64,000 nt of DNA from NCBI RefSeq assembly GCF_001517405.1, contig NZ_LN907827.1:1680587-1744586 (forward strand), given 5' to 3'. Every line of letters begins with the position of its first letter. The first letter of the stretch is position 1. The notes beneath the pieces are model-generated. The model made no database searches, had not been told where the DNA came from, and worked only from the letters and a program-made list of their open reading frames with translations. Below, one piece after another: positions 46,694-56,596 of this stretch. A program made the translations under genes and the position numbers. This stretch comes from Duffyella gerundensis (GTDB taxonomy: Bacteria > Pseudomonadota > Gammaproteobacteria > Enterobacterales > Enterobacteriaceae).

Positions 46694-47088
46694 ATGGCTA
46701 CTTTCTATCCGTTGCTGACACAGCTGCATCTGCTGACCGTGTTCATCACCATCACACTATTTATTCTGCGTTTTTACTGGCAGCGCAGCGGTTCGCCGAT
46801 GCAGGCAAAGCGTTGGGTGCGCATTTTACCGCACATTAATGATACGCTGCTGTTGGTGAGCGGAGCCGTGCTGGTTAGCATCACTCACTATTATCCCTTT
46901 TCTCCGCAAGGTAGCTGGCTGACTGAGAAGCTGTTTGGCGTTATCATCTATATTGTATTGGGCTTCGTCGCCCTGGGCCGTCGGCCAAAGTCAGATCGGG
47001 TGCGCTGGATCGCGTTTAGCGTTGCACTGGTTGCGTTCTGTCTGATTATCGCGCTGGCGACCCGCAAATTGCCATTGTTGGGGATTGT

Positions 47089-47092
<4 letters not shown>
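46694..47092 (+). CDS. sirB2: SirB2 family inner-membrane protein
   Basis: The 132-residue protein has four predicted membrane segments and the family motifs LLTQLHLLTV and LPHINDTLLLVSG. Its molecular function is not established; the name comes from an old Salmonella virulence-regulator locus. The stop overlaps the sirB1 start (ATGA). Confidence 0.92.
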
Positions 47093-48781
<1,689 letters not shown>

Positions 48782-48792
48782 GCTTCTGTAAT

Positions 48793-48820
48793 AAAAAAGG
48801 CCGCGTAAGCGGCCTTTTTT
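48793..48820. terminator. Bidirectional terminator between kdsA and chaA
   Basis: AAAAAAGGCCGC pairs with GCGGCCTTTTTT across GTAA. The symmetric A and T runs serve the converging kdsA and chaA transcripts. Confidence 0.93.
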
Positions 48821-48833
48821 ATGCGCGTCATCT

Positions 48834-49928
48834 TTACAGCATAATGGTCATCAGATAGCCGACAAACAGCGCCAGATGCGCCGCGCCGTTCAGCACATTG
48901 GTGCGCCCGGTAGAGAACGAAATATGGCAGAGAATCAGCACGGCGATCATCATCACCATGTGCGGAGGCTCCAGCCCAAACACCAGTTCCTGATGGGTCA
49001 GCGTGGCGATCAGGGTCACCGCCGGCACGGTCAGGGAGATGGTGGCCAGCACCGAACCAAAAAACAGATTCATCGCGCGCTGCACCTGATTAGCCAGCAC
49101 CGCTTTGATGGCACCCAGCCCTTCAGGCGACAGGATCAGCAGGGCGACGAGGAAGCCGGTAAACTGCTCCGGCGCATTCAGCTCGGTCAGCAGGTATTCC
49201 AGCGGATTGGCATTCATCTTGGTCACGGCGATCACCGCCACCAGATGCACGATCAGCCACAGCGCATGGCGCAGGCTGGTGTGCGCCGACGGCTTGCCGT
49301 GATGCGGATCGCCATCGTCACTCTCATCTTCATGCTCGTAGATAAACAGGCTTTGGTGAGTTTTGGTCTGTATCAGCAGAAAAACGCCGTACATCGCCGC
49401 GGAAATGGCAGCAATCAATAACGCCTGACCGGTAGTGAAATTGCCGCCCGGCAGCGCGTTGGGAAACACCAGCACCAGAATCGCCAGCGGAAAGATAGCA
49501 ATCATATATTGCTTCACGCCAGCCAGGTTGAGGTACTGCGTGGCAAATTTGCGCCCGCCAAGCAGCAGGGCGAAGCCCACCAGCCCGGATGTCACAATCA
49601 TGATGATGGAGTAGAGCGTGTCGCGCATCAGCGCGGGCGCGGCGCTGCCGGTCGCCATCAGGGCGGAGATCAAACTGACTTCAAGAATCACCACCGACAG
49701 GCTCAGGATCAATGAGCCGTAGGGTTCGCCGAGGCGGTGAGCCAGCACGTCGGCGTGACGAACCACACTAAAGGCGCTGCTGAGAATACCGACCAGCGCC
49801 AGCGCATTGAGCGCGATGACTAAGGGAAAATTCTGTGAGTTACCAAAAAACCAGAGCGCCGCCAGTGCGGCTATCGGGAGGAAGAGCGTATATTCTGTGT
49901 GACGAGTTTTACCTTCGTGTCCGGGCAT
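48834..49928 (-). CDS. chaA: Calcium/proton (sodium-potassium/proton) antiporter ChaA
   Basis: The 364-residue inner-membrane CaCA antiporter has about eleven helices in two homologous halves; GEPYGSLILSLSVVILEVSL and the later LILSPEGLGAIKAV carry the acidic residues used for cation transport. A histidine- and acid-rich loop (HEDESDDGDPHHGK) lies between the halves. It exports Ca2+, Na+ and K+ at alkaline pH. It diverges from chaB. Confidence 0.95.
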   Translation of the reverse strand: MPGHEGKTRHTEYTLFLPIAALAALWFFGNSQNFPLVIALNALALVGILSSAFSVVRHADVLAHRLGEPYGSLILSLSVVILEVSLISALMATGSAAPALMRDTLYSIIMIVTSGLVGFALLLGGRKFATQYLNLAGVKQYMIAIFPLAILVLVFPNALPGGNFTTGQALLIAAISAAMYGVFLLIQTKTHQSLFIYEHEDESDDGDPHHGKPSAHTSLRHALWLIVHLVAVIAVTKMNANPLEYLLTELNAPEQFTGFLVALLILSPEGLGAIKAVLANQVQRAMNLFFGSVLATISLTVPAVTLIATLTHQELVFGLEPPHMVMMIAVLILCHISFSTGRTNVLNGAAHLALFVGYLMTIML

Positions 49929-50324
49929 GTGTCCCTCTCATAAGCCATTAGCCATAAGCAAAATGCAGCGATCCTGCTAAAAACAACCTGATTAAATCAT
50001 TAACGCGTTAACCTGGTTTTACAAGCGGGTAAAGTGTAGCTGTTCTTAAGTCATTTTTGGGTAAATTTACGTGCTTTTACGCGTGTTATTGAATTTTTGT
50101 TTAAGATGTGCAAAATCGAATAAATTATAATTTAACCTATATAAAACATGTGTTTAATCGTGTGTATCGGATTTTAAATGAATTTTTTTCGCTGTTTATT
50201 TGGCGATTAGCTGATATTTATAGGGTTTGGTTATACCTTTTTGCGTGAAGTGGTCTAATCAGGCGGCTTGATTTTTTTATCCGCAGCGACCAGGCTTACC
50301 TTCTGTTCAGAGAAAGGAGGAATT
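49929..50324. other. AT-rich divergent regulatory region, chaA/chaB
   Basis: About 396 bases without a gene, strongly AT-rich between 50030 and 50230 (for example AAATTATAATTTAACC). It must hold the promoters of chaA and chaB. Several TATAAT-like sequences make an exact assignment unsafe. The composition would suit binding of a nucleoid protein such as H-NS. Confidence 0.5.
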
Positions 50325-50555
50325 ATGCCTTATCAGTCACGTGACGATTTACCTGACAACGTCAAACACGTTCTGCCTGCACACGCACAGGATATCTATC
50401 AGCAGGCGTTTAACAGCGCCTGGGATCAGTATAAAGATAAGCAGGATCGCCGCGACGATGAGTCGCAGGAAGAGGTGGCGCACAAAGTGGCCTGGTCCGC
50501 CGTCAAAGAGAAGTATGCAAAAGGCGACGATGACAAGTGGCATCCTAAAAAGTGA
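50325..50555 (+). CDS. chaB: Cation transport regulator ChaB
   Basis: The ATG at 50325, preceded by an ideal AAAGGAGG, gives 76 residues. MPYQSRDDLPDNVKHVLPAH is the highly conserved ChaB start, followed by a charged helical region. ChaB is a small cytoplasmic protein proposed to modulate ChaA; its action is poorly understood. A terminator follows directly, so chaC probably has its own promoter. Confidence 0.95.
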   Translation: MPYQSRDDLPDNVKHVLPAHAQDIYQQAFNSAWDQYKDKQDRRDDESQEEVAHKVAWSAVKEKYAKGDDDKWHPKK

Positions 50556-50560
50556 TAACG

Positions 50561-50584
50561 ATCCCGGCGCTCGCCGGGATTTTT
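50561..50584 (+). terminator. Rho-independent terminator after chaB
   Basis: ATCCCGGC pairs with GCCGGGAT across GCTC and is followed by TTTTCTTTT. It begins five bases after the chaB stop. Confidence 0.9.
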
Positions 50585-50775
50585 CTTTTCCCCTCAAGAT
50601 TTCCCTTATGCCGCCGATGCTTTTTTTAACAGCTGTCCGGCGCGGTGCGGCTTGTAAGCGTGGCGCTAAATCGATTAATGTCATTAAAAGAAGGCGAACA
50701 ATAAGCCGCCTTATTATTCAATTGACGGGAGAGCGAGTCAGTTAAGATGGCAGGCAGTGGCATAAGGAGGTTCAG

Positions 50776-51453
50776 ATGTTAACCCGGGAATTTCTGCTTC
50801 AGGCAGACTGTAAAACGGCCTATGGCGACATAGAAGAGTCGCTGTTATTGACCTGTGAGCAACGCGCCGCCTCGCTGGCGGCAACCTTAGCCTGTCGACC
50901 CGACAATAGCCCGGTGTGGATTTTTGGTTACGGCTCATTGATGTGGAATCCAGTGTTTGAGAGCGAAGAAGCGGCGGAAGGGCTGCTGCAGGGCTGGCAC
51001 CGCGCGTTCTGCCTGCGGCTGACCTCAGGACGCGGCACGGCCGCGCAACCAGGACGCATGCTGGCGTTAAAAGAGGGTGGCGCCACCACCGGGCTGGCCT
51101 TCCGGCTGCCCGAAGAGACGCTGCATGAGGAGCTGGCGCTGCTGTGGAAACGCGAAATGGTCACCGGCTGCTATTTGCCGACGTGGTGCGACTTAGCGCT
51201 TAACGACGGGCGCACGGTGACTGCACTGGTGTTTGTAATGGATCCGCGGCATCCGCTGTACGAAGCGGATTCGTGCCCGCGCACCATCGCGCCGATGATC
51301 GCCCGTGCCAGCGGTCCGCTGGGCACCAACGCCCAGTATCTGTTTTCGCTGGAGCAGGAGTTAACGCGGCGGGGCATGTACGATGACTGTCTGACCGATC
51401 TGGTGAGCCAGGTGCGTGAGCTGCAAACTGCCCATCATCATATGCAGGGCTAA
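50776..51453 (+). CDS. chaC: Glutathione-specific gamma-glutamylcyclotransferase ChaC
   Basis: ChaC cleaves glutathione to 5-oxoproline and cysteinylglycine. The 225-residue protein has the GCT-fold signature VWIFGYGSLMWNP near residue 47 and the catalytic Glu is probably within the WKREM segment. AAGGAGG upstream of the ATG is a strong ribosome binding site. It ends the conserved block; the second T6SS island converges on it from the other strand. Confidence 0.94.
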   Translation: MLTREFLLQADCKTAYGDIEESLLLTCEQRAASLAATLACRPDNSPVWIFGYGSLMWNPVFESEEAAEGLLQGWHRAFCLRLTSGRGTAAQPGRMLALKEGGATTGLAFRLPEETLHEELALLWKREMVTGCYLPTWCDLALNDGRTVTALVFVMDPRHPLYEADSCPRTIAPMIARASGPLGTNAQYLFSLEQELTRRGMYDDCLTDLVSQVRELQTAHHHMQG

Positions 51454-51467
51454 CGTTTTCTTCGCAA

Positions 51468-51487
51468 CGGCCGCCGAACGGCGGCCG
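51468..51487. terminator. GC-rich hairpin between converging chaC and the kinase gene
   Basis: CGGCCGCC pairs with GGCGGCCG across GAAC. There is no clean T run on either side, so it may be an imperfect terminator or a barrier between the converging transcripts. Confidence 0.45.
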
Positions 51488-51496
51488 CAGAGGGTG

Positions 51497-52978
51497 TTAC
51501 GAGCCTGGATTAATCAGCCAGGTCCCCGCTTTATCAATCTTCAGCGTCTGTGAGTGAATGCGATCCTGCGCATGCACTTCGATGGTGTATTCACCAGCCG
51601 CCAAATTCAGCGAAGCGTAGCCGCTGTTGCTGGGTTTAACGTCCATCGGCTGACCGTTGATCACGATCGATTCATCATGGCGCAGCTTAAGATAAACCGT
51701 GGCCAGCGCAGGTGGGCTGGCGGCGGTCGAGGGTTTAGCCGTTGGCGGCGCGACTGATGCCGTGTTGTCGCTGGCCTGTTGTGTATCGGCGGCGGGTGCC
51801 GGGCCGTGTCGATTAACACCAATTGCCACGGCGATCACTACCAGTGCCGCGATGGCGCTCAACAGCAGCAGCAGCTTAGATGGCCGTCTGGCGGTGCCGC
51901 GGTTCAGCGGTTCTGCCGCGGCGGCCCCGTGATTCACCGCCATAACTTCCGGCTGCGGCATCTCTGTTGGCATCATCTCAGGCTGGGGCTCTGCGGCGGC
52001 AGCCATCGGCGTTGGCCAGGTGTTGACCAGTTCCTGCACATCGCTAACCGGCAGATCGATCAGCGCGGCGAACTCATCAATACTTTGCGGACGCTGATCG
52101 GGCTTCATCGCCAGTGCCCGGTCGATGGCGTGCAGCAAGGAGAGCGAATAGCCTGCCGGCTGCAGATCGGCCAGCGGCTTGTAACTGTCTTCGATACAGC
52201 GCACCACGCTGACCGGCGGAGGGCTGCCCATGATCAGCGTATGCAGCACCGCGCCCAGCGCATAAATATCGGTCCACGGACCCTGTTCGCTGTCGCTCTC
52301 TTCGCTGTATTGTTCAATCGGCGCAAAGCCTGGCTTGAGCATGATCTCGGTTTCGTCAGATAGGTTGCCAATCTCTTTGCGCGCCGAGCCGAAATCCAGC
52401 AGCACCGGCAGCTGGTTTTCCTGAATTTGAATGTTATCCAGCGAGATATCGCGGTGCAGATAGCCCGCCTGATGAATGGTGCTGATAGCGCCAAACAGCG
52501 GCGGCAGCAGCTGACGAATCCACGCCTCGTTGATCTGCTCGGGGCTGGTAAGCTGCCACTCTTTCAGGCTCATGCCGCTGTAAAACAGCGTGCCCATATA
52601 AGCGGTGCCGTTCTCTTCCCAGAAACGCAGCACGTGCAGCAAGCCGGGATGATTAAAACGGGCCAGCAGGCGCGCTTCCTGAATAAAGCTGGTTAGCCCG
52701 GCGGCAAACAGCTTTTGATAGCGCTCGCTGCGCAGACCCAGCGACATATCATCATTGCGTATCGCCAGCGACAGTGGCATGTACTCTTTGATGGCGATGG
52801 TGCGCTCTAATAAATGATCCCAGGCGCGGTAGACGATGCCGAAGCCGCCGCCGCCAATCACTTCTTTAATCTCAAATTCATTAAAACGGTGACCCGCCGA
52901 AAGGGCGTTCGCCATCGTTTTTTGATTCTCATTTGCCGTCATAAAAGAGACTCTCTGAGCACGCGTGATAGGCTGCAT
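51497..52978 (-). CDS. ppkA: T6SS-linked membrane Ser/Thr protein kinase (PpkA-like)
   Basis: Kinase motifs are complete: glycine loop IGGGGFG at residues 41-47, Lys64 in IAIKEY, catalytic HRD at 175-177 and DFG at 195-197. A membrane helix at about 368-387 leads to a small periplasmic beta domain, perhaps the sensor. Kinases of this type phosphorylate the FHA protein of T6SS and trigger assembly. The ATG at 52978 overlaps the upstream stop by one base; an ATG at 52942 is an alternative. The last gene of the minus-strand island. Confidence 0.88.
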   Translation of the reverse strand: MQPITRAQRVSFMTANENQKTMANALSAGHRFNEFEIKEVIGGGGFGIVYRAWDHLLERTIAIKEYMPLSLAIRNDDMSLGLRSERYQKLFAAGLTSFIQEARLLARFNHPGLLHVLRFWEENGTAYMGTLFYSGMSLKEWQLTSPEQINEAWIRQLLPPLFGAISTIHQAGYLHRDISLDNIQIQENQLPVLLDFGSARKEIGNLSDETEIMLKPGFAPIEQYSEESDSEQGPWTDIYALGAVLHTLIMGSPPPVSVVRCIEDSYKPLADLQPAGYSLSLLHAIDRALAMKPDQRPQSIDEFAALIDLPVSDVQELVNTWPTPMAAAAEPQPEMMPTEMPQPEVMAVNHGAAAAEPLNRGTARRPSKLLLLLSAIAALVVIAVAIGVNRHGPAPAADTQQASDNTASVAPPTAKPSTAASPPALATVYLKLRHDESIVINGQPMDVKPSNSGYASLNLAAGEYTIEVHAQDRIHSQTLKIDKAGTWLINPGS

Positions 52979-53928
52979 TAGTTAAGGCTACGCCAGGCGC
53001 CGATAGCCGGATCGGCGAGATCGGCATGCAGCGCGTCAATTAATAACAGATTAATTTTTTGGTCAGGCAGCCACAACGGGCTCCAGGCCTTACGCACCGC
53101 ATCGGTTCGCACCTTCAGTGCGGGCAGATCCTGCGCCGCACTCTTGTTCATTTTTACCAGCAGCGTGCCGGTAAAATTCCAGACGTGCAGGGTGGAATTA
53201 AACGGCAGCACCAGCCAGCTATCGGGCGCATCCGCTTTGGTCACTACCATGCGTTGATTGTTGATTGCCACCACCTGCAGCTTTTCGTTGCCAATGCGCA
53301 GTTGGGTAATCGGATAGCCTTCAAAGAAGGTCACCGGCACCGGCGTCTGTTTGCCGTCGCTGGAGAGTGTCAGCTGCGTGCCGCCTTCCAGCCAGCCTTC
53401 GGTGGAGCAATGCAGCGCCTTGTCGTCAGGAATAAACAGCGACTGGCCGTTTTCATCCCACCAGGTGCGGAAATGGCAGCCGCCCGGCAGGTCGAAATGT
53501 TGCAGCGGCGCGCTGTCAGCGGGGCGCGACAGATCCAGCGGCGCGGCATTCTGCGCCACGGCGTTGGCGGTAGCGTCAGCGGTGACAATCGGCCGCCAGT
53601 TTTGCAGCCGGGCCGCCGTACCGCTGGCCAGCACCGCGCCTTCTTTATCCATCATCTGCCAGGGCAGTTCATCCAGCTTGCCGCACTGATTAGCCAGCAG
53701 CGTGCCGACGCGCGGCAGAAAGCTGTTCAGCTGCTGCGATTCCCGGCTTTTGCCGGAGACAATACGCAGATGCAGCGTCTCCTGACACCAGTCGGCTGGT
53801 GCCTTGCTGGCGACATTATCAATGAAAACTTCCAGCGCCAGGCTGGGCGAATAGACCACGCGATAGTCTTCGGCATGAACAGCAGCGGCAAAAAACAGAG
53901 AGAGCACGCCGGGCAACCACAGTTTCAT
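52978..53928 (-). CDS. Exported protein of unknown function in the T6SS phospho-control island
   Basis: The 316-residue protein has a clear Sec signal peptide (MKLWLPGVLSLFFAAAVHA) and a periplasmic body with several Cys residues, no membrane helix and no domain I recognise. It lies between the phosphatase and the kinase genes, with the kinase start inside its stop, so it is probably made with the kinase. A periplasmic partner or input sensor for the kinase extracellular domain is plausible but unproven. Confidence 0.8.
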   Translation of the reverse strand: MKLWLPGVLSLFFAAAVHAEDYRVVYSPSLALEVFIDNVASKAPADWCQETLHLRIVSGKSRESQQLNSFLPRVGTLLANQCGKLDELPWQMMDKEGAVLASGTAARLQNWRPIVTADATANAVAQNAAPLDLSRPADSAPLQHFDLPGGCHFRTWWDENGQSLFIPDDKALHCSTEGWLEGGTQLTLSSDGKQTPVPVTFFEGYPITQLRIGNEKLQVVAINNQRMVVTKADAPDSWLVLPFNSTLHVWNFTGTLLVKMNKSAAQDLPALKVRTDAVRKAWSPLWLPDQKINLLLIDALHADLADPAIGAWRSLN

Positions 53929-53943
53929 AGCTTTCCTTGGGTA

Positions 53944-54717
53944 TTAGCGCGGCGGCAAAAAGCGCGCCGAATCGGTCGGTGAATGCAGCAGCGTCGTTTC
54001 CTGGGGTGACCCAATCCACACGGCTACGGCGCTGAGGTTATCGCTGATGCTGCTGCGATTTACCGCCTGCTGCATTAGCGTTAGCCACTGATCGCAGGCG
54101 GTGACCATGCGCAGGGCCTGCTCCATTTCGGCACTGGTCAGGTTCAGCCAAAAGCCATCGGTACAGACCAGAAAAGCGTCGCCATCCTCCAGCGACACCA
54201 GTTCGCTGTAGCTCGCGTCGCGCGCGGCGTCGGCACCGAGCGCATTATAAAGTAAATTGCTGTTAATACCGGTATTTTCATAGCCCGCGTCTTCCAGCTG
54301 CTGCGCCAGGCTGTGATCGCGGGTAACGTCGCGAACAAAACCGCGGCGAAAGTGATAGACCCGGCTGTCACCGGCATGCGCCCACCACGCCAGCTGCTGT
54401 TCACGATCGATAAACAGCGCCGCCAGCGTGGTGCTCATACGGGAAAAATCGGGGTTAAGCTGCTGCGCGTCCAGCACCGATTGCTGGCAGGCGACAATGG
54501 CGGCGTGCGTATGCTGCGGGCTGAGCGGCTGCTCGCCATCCAGCGCCGCCAGCAGCGTATCGCGCACCAACTGGGCAGCGCGGTCGCCACCCGGCAAACC
54601 GGCAACGCCATCGCACACTAAAAAGCAGGCGCTGCGGTCGCCGAGCATCGTGCCGGTGCGATCCTGATTGTCGTGACGGGCACCCTGTTCCGAGGTGACG
54701 GCATAACTGATTTTCAT
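53944..54717 (-). CDS. pppA: T6SS-linked PP2C-type protein phosphatase (PppA-like)
   Basis: This 257-residue PP2C phosphatase has the metal-binding motifs ARHDNQDR, VCDGVAGLPGG, HAGDSRVYHFR, VCTDGFW and SDNLSAV. In T6SS threonine-phosphorylation pathways PppA reverses the action of PpkA on the FHA protein. It starts within the tagH stop (ATGA). All catalytic acidic residues are in place. Confidence 0.92.
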   Translation of the reverse strand: MKISYAVTSEQGARHDNQDRTGTMLGDRSACFLVCDGVAGLPGGDRAAQLVRDTLLAALDGEQPLSPQHTHAAIVACQQSVLDAQQLNPDFSRMSTTLAALFIDREQQLAWWAHAGDSRVYHFRRGFVRDVTRDHSLAQQLEDAGYENTGINSNLLYNALGADAARDASYSELVSLEDGDAFLVCTDGFWLNLTSAEMEQALRMVTACDQWLTLMQQAVNRSSISDNLSAVAVWIGSPQETTLLHSPTDSARFLPPR

Positions 54718-55862
54718 GACTCATCCGCCTGCGTTTGTGAATCTTTGTACTGGTTAACTTCCACGTCATACGCGTGCAAAAAGGCTTCGCCAAACAGGGT
54801 ATGAAAGTCGTCTTCGATTTCCCCGGCGGTGCGCTGATAATGACGCGTAAAGTTATCCCACATGGCCGCTTTACGCGTCACCGACAGCGGAATTTTTGAA
54901 TAGAGGCCTTCCGCTTTTGCCTGATCTTCCAGCCGCTGGGGATTAAACGATTGCAGCATAGCGGCAATGATGGCACGAATACCGGCGATCATGCCCAGCT
55001 GATGCGCCTGCAGATCGACCAGCGCGTCGCGCACCGCCTGTTCCGGCTGCATGAAGCCCGGCATTTTGCTCTGATACATCTGCATCAGCACCGTTTTGCC
55101 GGAAGGCAGAATTTTAAACGGGTTATTGGCCTCGTTGAGGATCATGGTCATCTCAGCCTTGACGCCACGCTTGAGGATCGAACGTGACGAAAGCAGCGCC
55201 ACCGTGCCCTGTGAGAACAGGCTGAGCATGCGGCCAGTGGTGCGCATCTGCTCTTCTGTGATGGCGGCATGGTGGCCTTTTTCCAGCCCCATGCCCTCTA
55301 AAAAGGCCTGCATCAGCACGTCGGCACTGTCGGTGGATTCACCAGGCAGACGGGCGCCACGCGGTGGCAGCGGATCGATATCCAGGCGTGCGGCGGTGTT
55401 GCGGCTGTGGCGCGCCAGGCTATCACTGAGCTGGAGATCGGTAACGATCGGCGCCATCTCCTGCAAAATGCCCAGCGGATCGTCCGGCAGCGCGTCATCT
55501 TCCGCAAACAGCGCCAGCGGATCATCGCTGTGCTGCTCCGCCTCATCGGCGCGCGTTGGGTCGGTCACCGCTAACTGGTAATCACCAATGGTCAGCGCAT
55601 CGCCATGCTGCAGCAGCACCTGCCGTCCGCGCTCCAGCGGCAAGCCGTTGACCACCACCGAGGTTACGCTGCCACGGTTGGTGAGTCGGCATTCTCCGTC
55701 ATTAGAGATGTGCACCAGCGCCTGCAAACGGGAGATGGCGCGGTCATCATCGGGCAACACCAGATCGTTGTCCTGACTGCGGCCAATGGTGCCACCGGGC
55801 GGCAGGAAATCAAACGCCTGAACCGGAAGCTCCGTTTTACTCTGCACTATGGTAAATCGCAT
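54714..55862 (-). CDS. tagH: T6SS-associated FHA-domain protein TagH
   Basis: The 382-residue protein has an N-terminal FHA domain (about residues 25-100, with GGTIGRSQDNDLVLPD and ISRLQALV) that binds phosphothreonine, and the C-terminal TagH/ImpI domain (about 190-370, GMLSLFSQGTVALLSSRSI). It is the expected substrate and scaffold of the kinase/phosphatase pair. An acidic linker separates the domains. It follows tagF by 32 bases. Confidence 0.93.
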   Translation of the reverse strand: MRFTIVQSKTELPVQAFDFLPPGGTIGRSQDNDLVLPDDDRAISRLQALVHISNDGECRLTNRGSVTSVVVNGLPLERGRQVLLQHGDALTIGDYQLAVTDPTRADEAEQHSDDPLALFAEDDALPDDPLGILQEMAPIVTDLQLSDSLARHSRNTAARLDIDPLPPRGARLPGESTDSADVLMQAFLEGMGLEKGHHAAITEEQMRTTGRMLSLFSQGTVALLSSRSILKRGVKAEMTMILNEANNPFKILPSGKTVLMQMYQSKMPGFMQPEQAVRDALVDLQAHQLGMIAGIRAIIAAMLQSFNPQRLEDQAKAEGLYSKIPLSVTRKAAMWDNFTRHYQRTAGEIEDDFHTLFGEAFLHAYDVEVNQYKDSQTQADES

Positions 55863-55894
55863 GATGTTTCCCGCAATAAGAGGCTAAACAGACG

Positions 55895-56593
55895 CTATTC
55901 AAACATCGGTGGATAGAGTCCATTACGACCCGGCTGCGCGCCCGCGGCCGGGTGAAAAAGCAATGAAAAAAGCTGAGCGGTCAAGGCACCGCTGTGTTTA
56001 TGGGTGGCGTGCGCAAAGCCGTCACTGCGGTTGCTCCACCAGTAGCTCAGGTGCTGCTGCGGCTCAAAACGCTCCGCCACTTCACGCCAGCTCAGGGTAC
56101 AGGGCAGATCCTGATAGCCGATCACATCCATAATAGCCGAGCGCGCATGCTGAGGTACCGGCAGCGGCGTCATCTTGTTCAGCAGCAGATCGAGCATGTC
56201 GGGTGCCAGCTTTTCGCGCACCGCGCGCAGCAGCGTATCGCCCAGTTCCTGATACCATTCACCGGCAATGCTCAGCTGCGCCGGATGCCAGTCGCTGAGC
56301 GGAAACGACTGTATCGCCAGCAGCGGCCAGGCGCGGCCAACGCGATCGCGCGAGGGCAACAAACAGCCCATCTGGACGCGCTGCGCACCGGGGCGCACCG
56401 GCAAGACAAAGTTCCAGACCGGGGCCGCCAGAAAGTGCTCGGTGGTGCTCAACTGCTGTTCGTGCCAGGCCAGCAAACCCTGCTGAAACCAGTTTGACCA
56501 GCCGGAAACCATATTCTCAGCAATCCGACGCTGGAGAAAATCGCCAGTGGCGGGAAGCTTGCCATACCATCCTGGTGCGCGTCGCTCGGCCAT
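55895..56593 (-). CDS. tagF: T6SS-associated protein TagF (ImpM family)
   Basis: The 232-residue protein begins with PGWYGKLPATGDFLQRR, the signature of ImpM/TagF. TagF represses T6SS activity posttranslationally, in some species by binding the FHA protein. It starts three bases after the truncated tssM, so the two are co-transcribed and probably coupled. Confidence 0.92.
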   Translation of the reverse strand: MAERRAPGWYGKLPATGDFLQRRIAENMVSGWSNWFQQGLLAWHEQQLSTTEHFLAAPVWNFVLPVRPGAQRVQMGCLLPSRDRVGRAWPLLAIQSFPLSDWHPAQLSIAGEWYQELGDTLLRAVREKLAPDMLDLLLNKMTPLPVPQHARSAIMDVIGYQDLPCTLSWREVAERFEPQQHLSYWWSNRSDGFAHATHKHSGALTAQLFSLLFHPAAGAQPGRNGLYPPMFE

Positions 56594-56596
56594 TAC

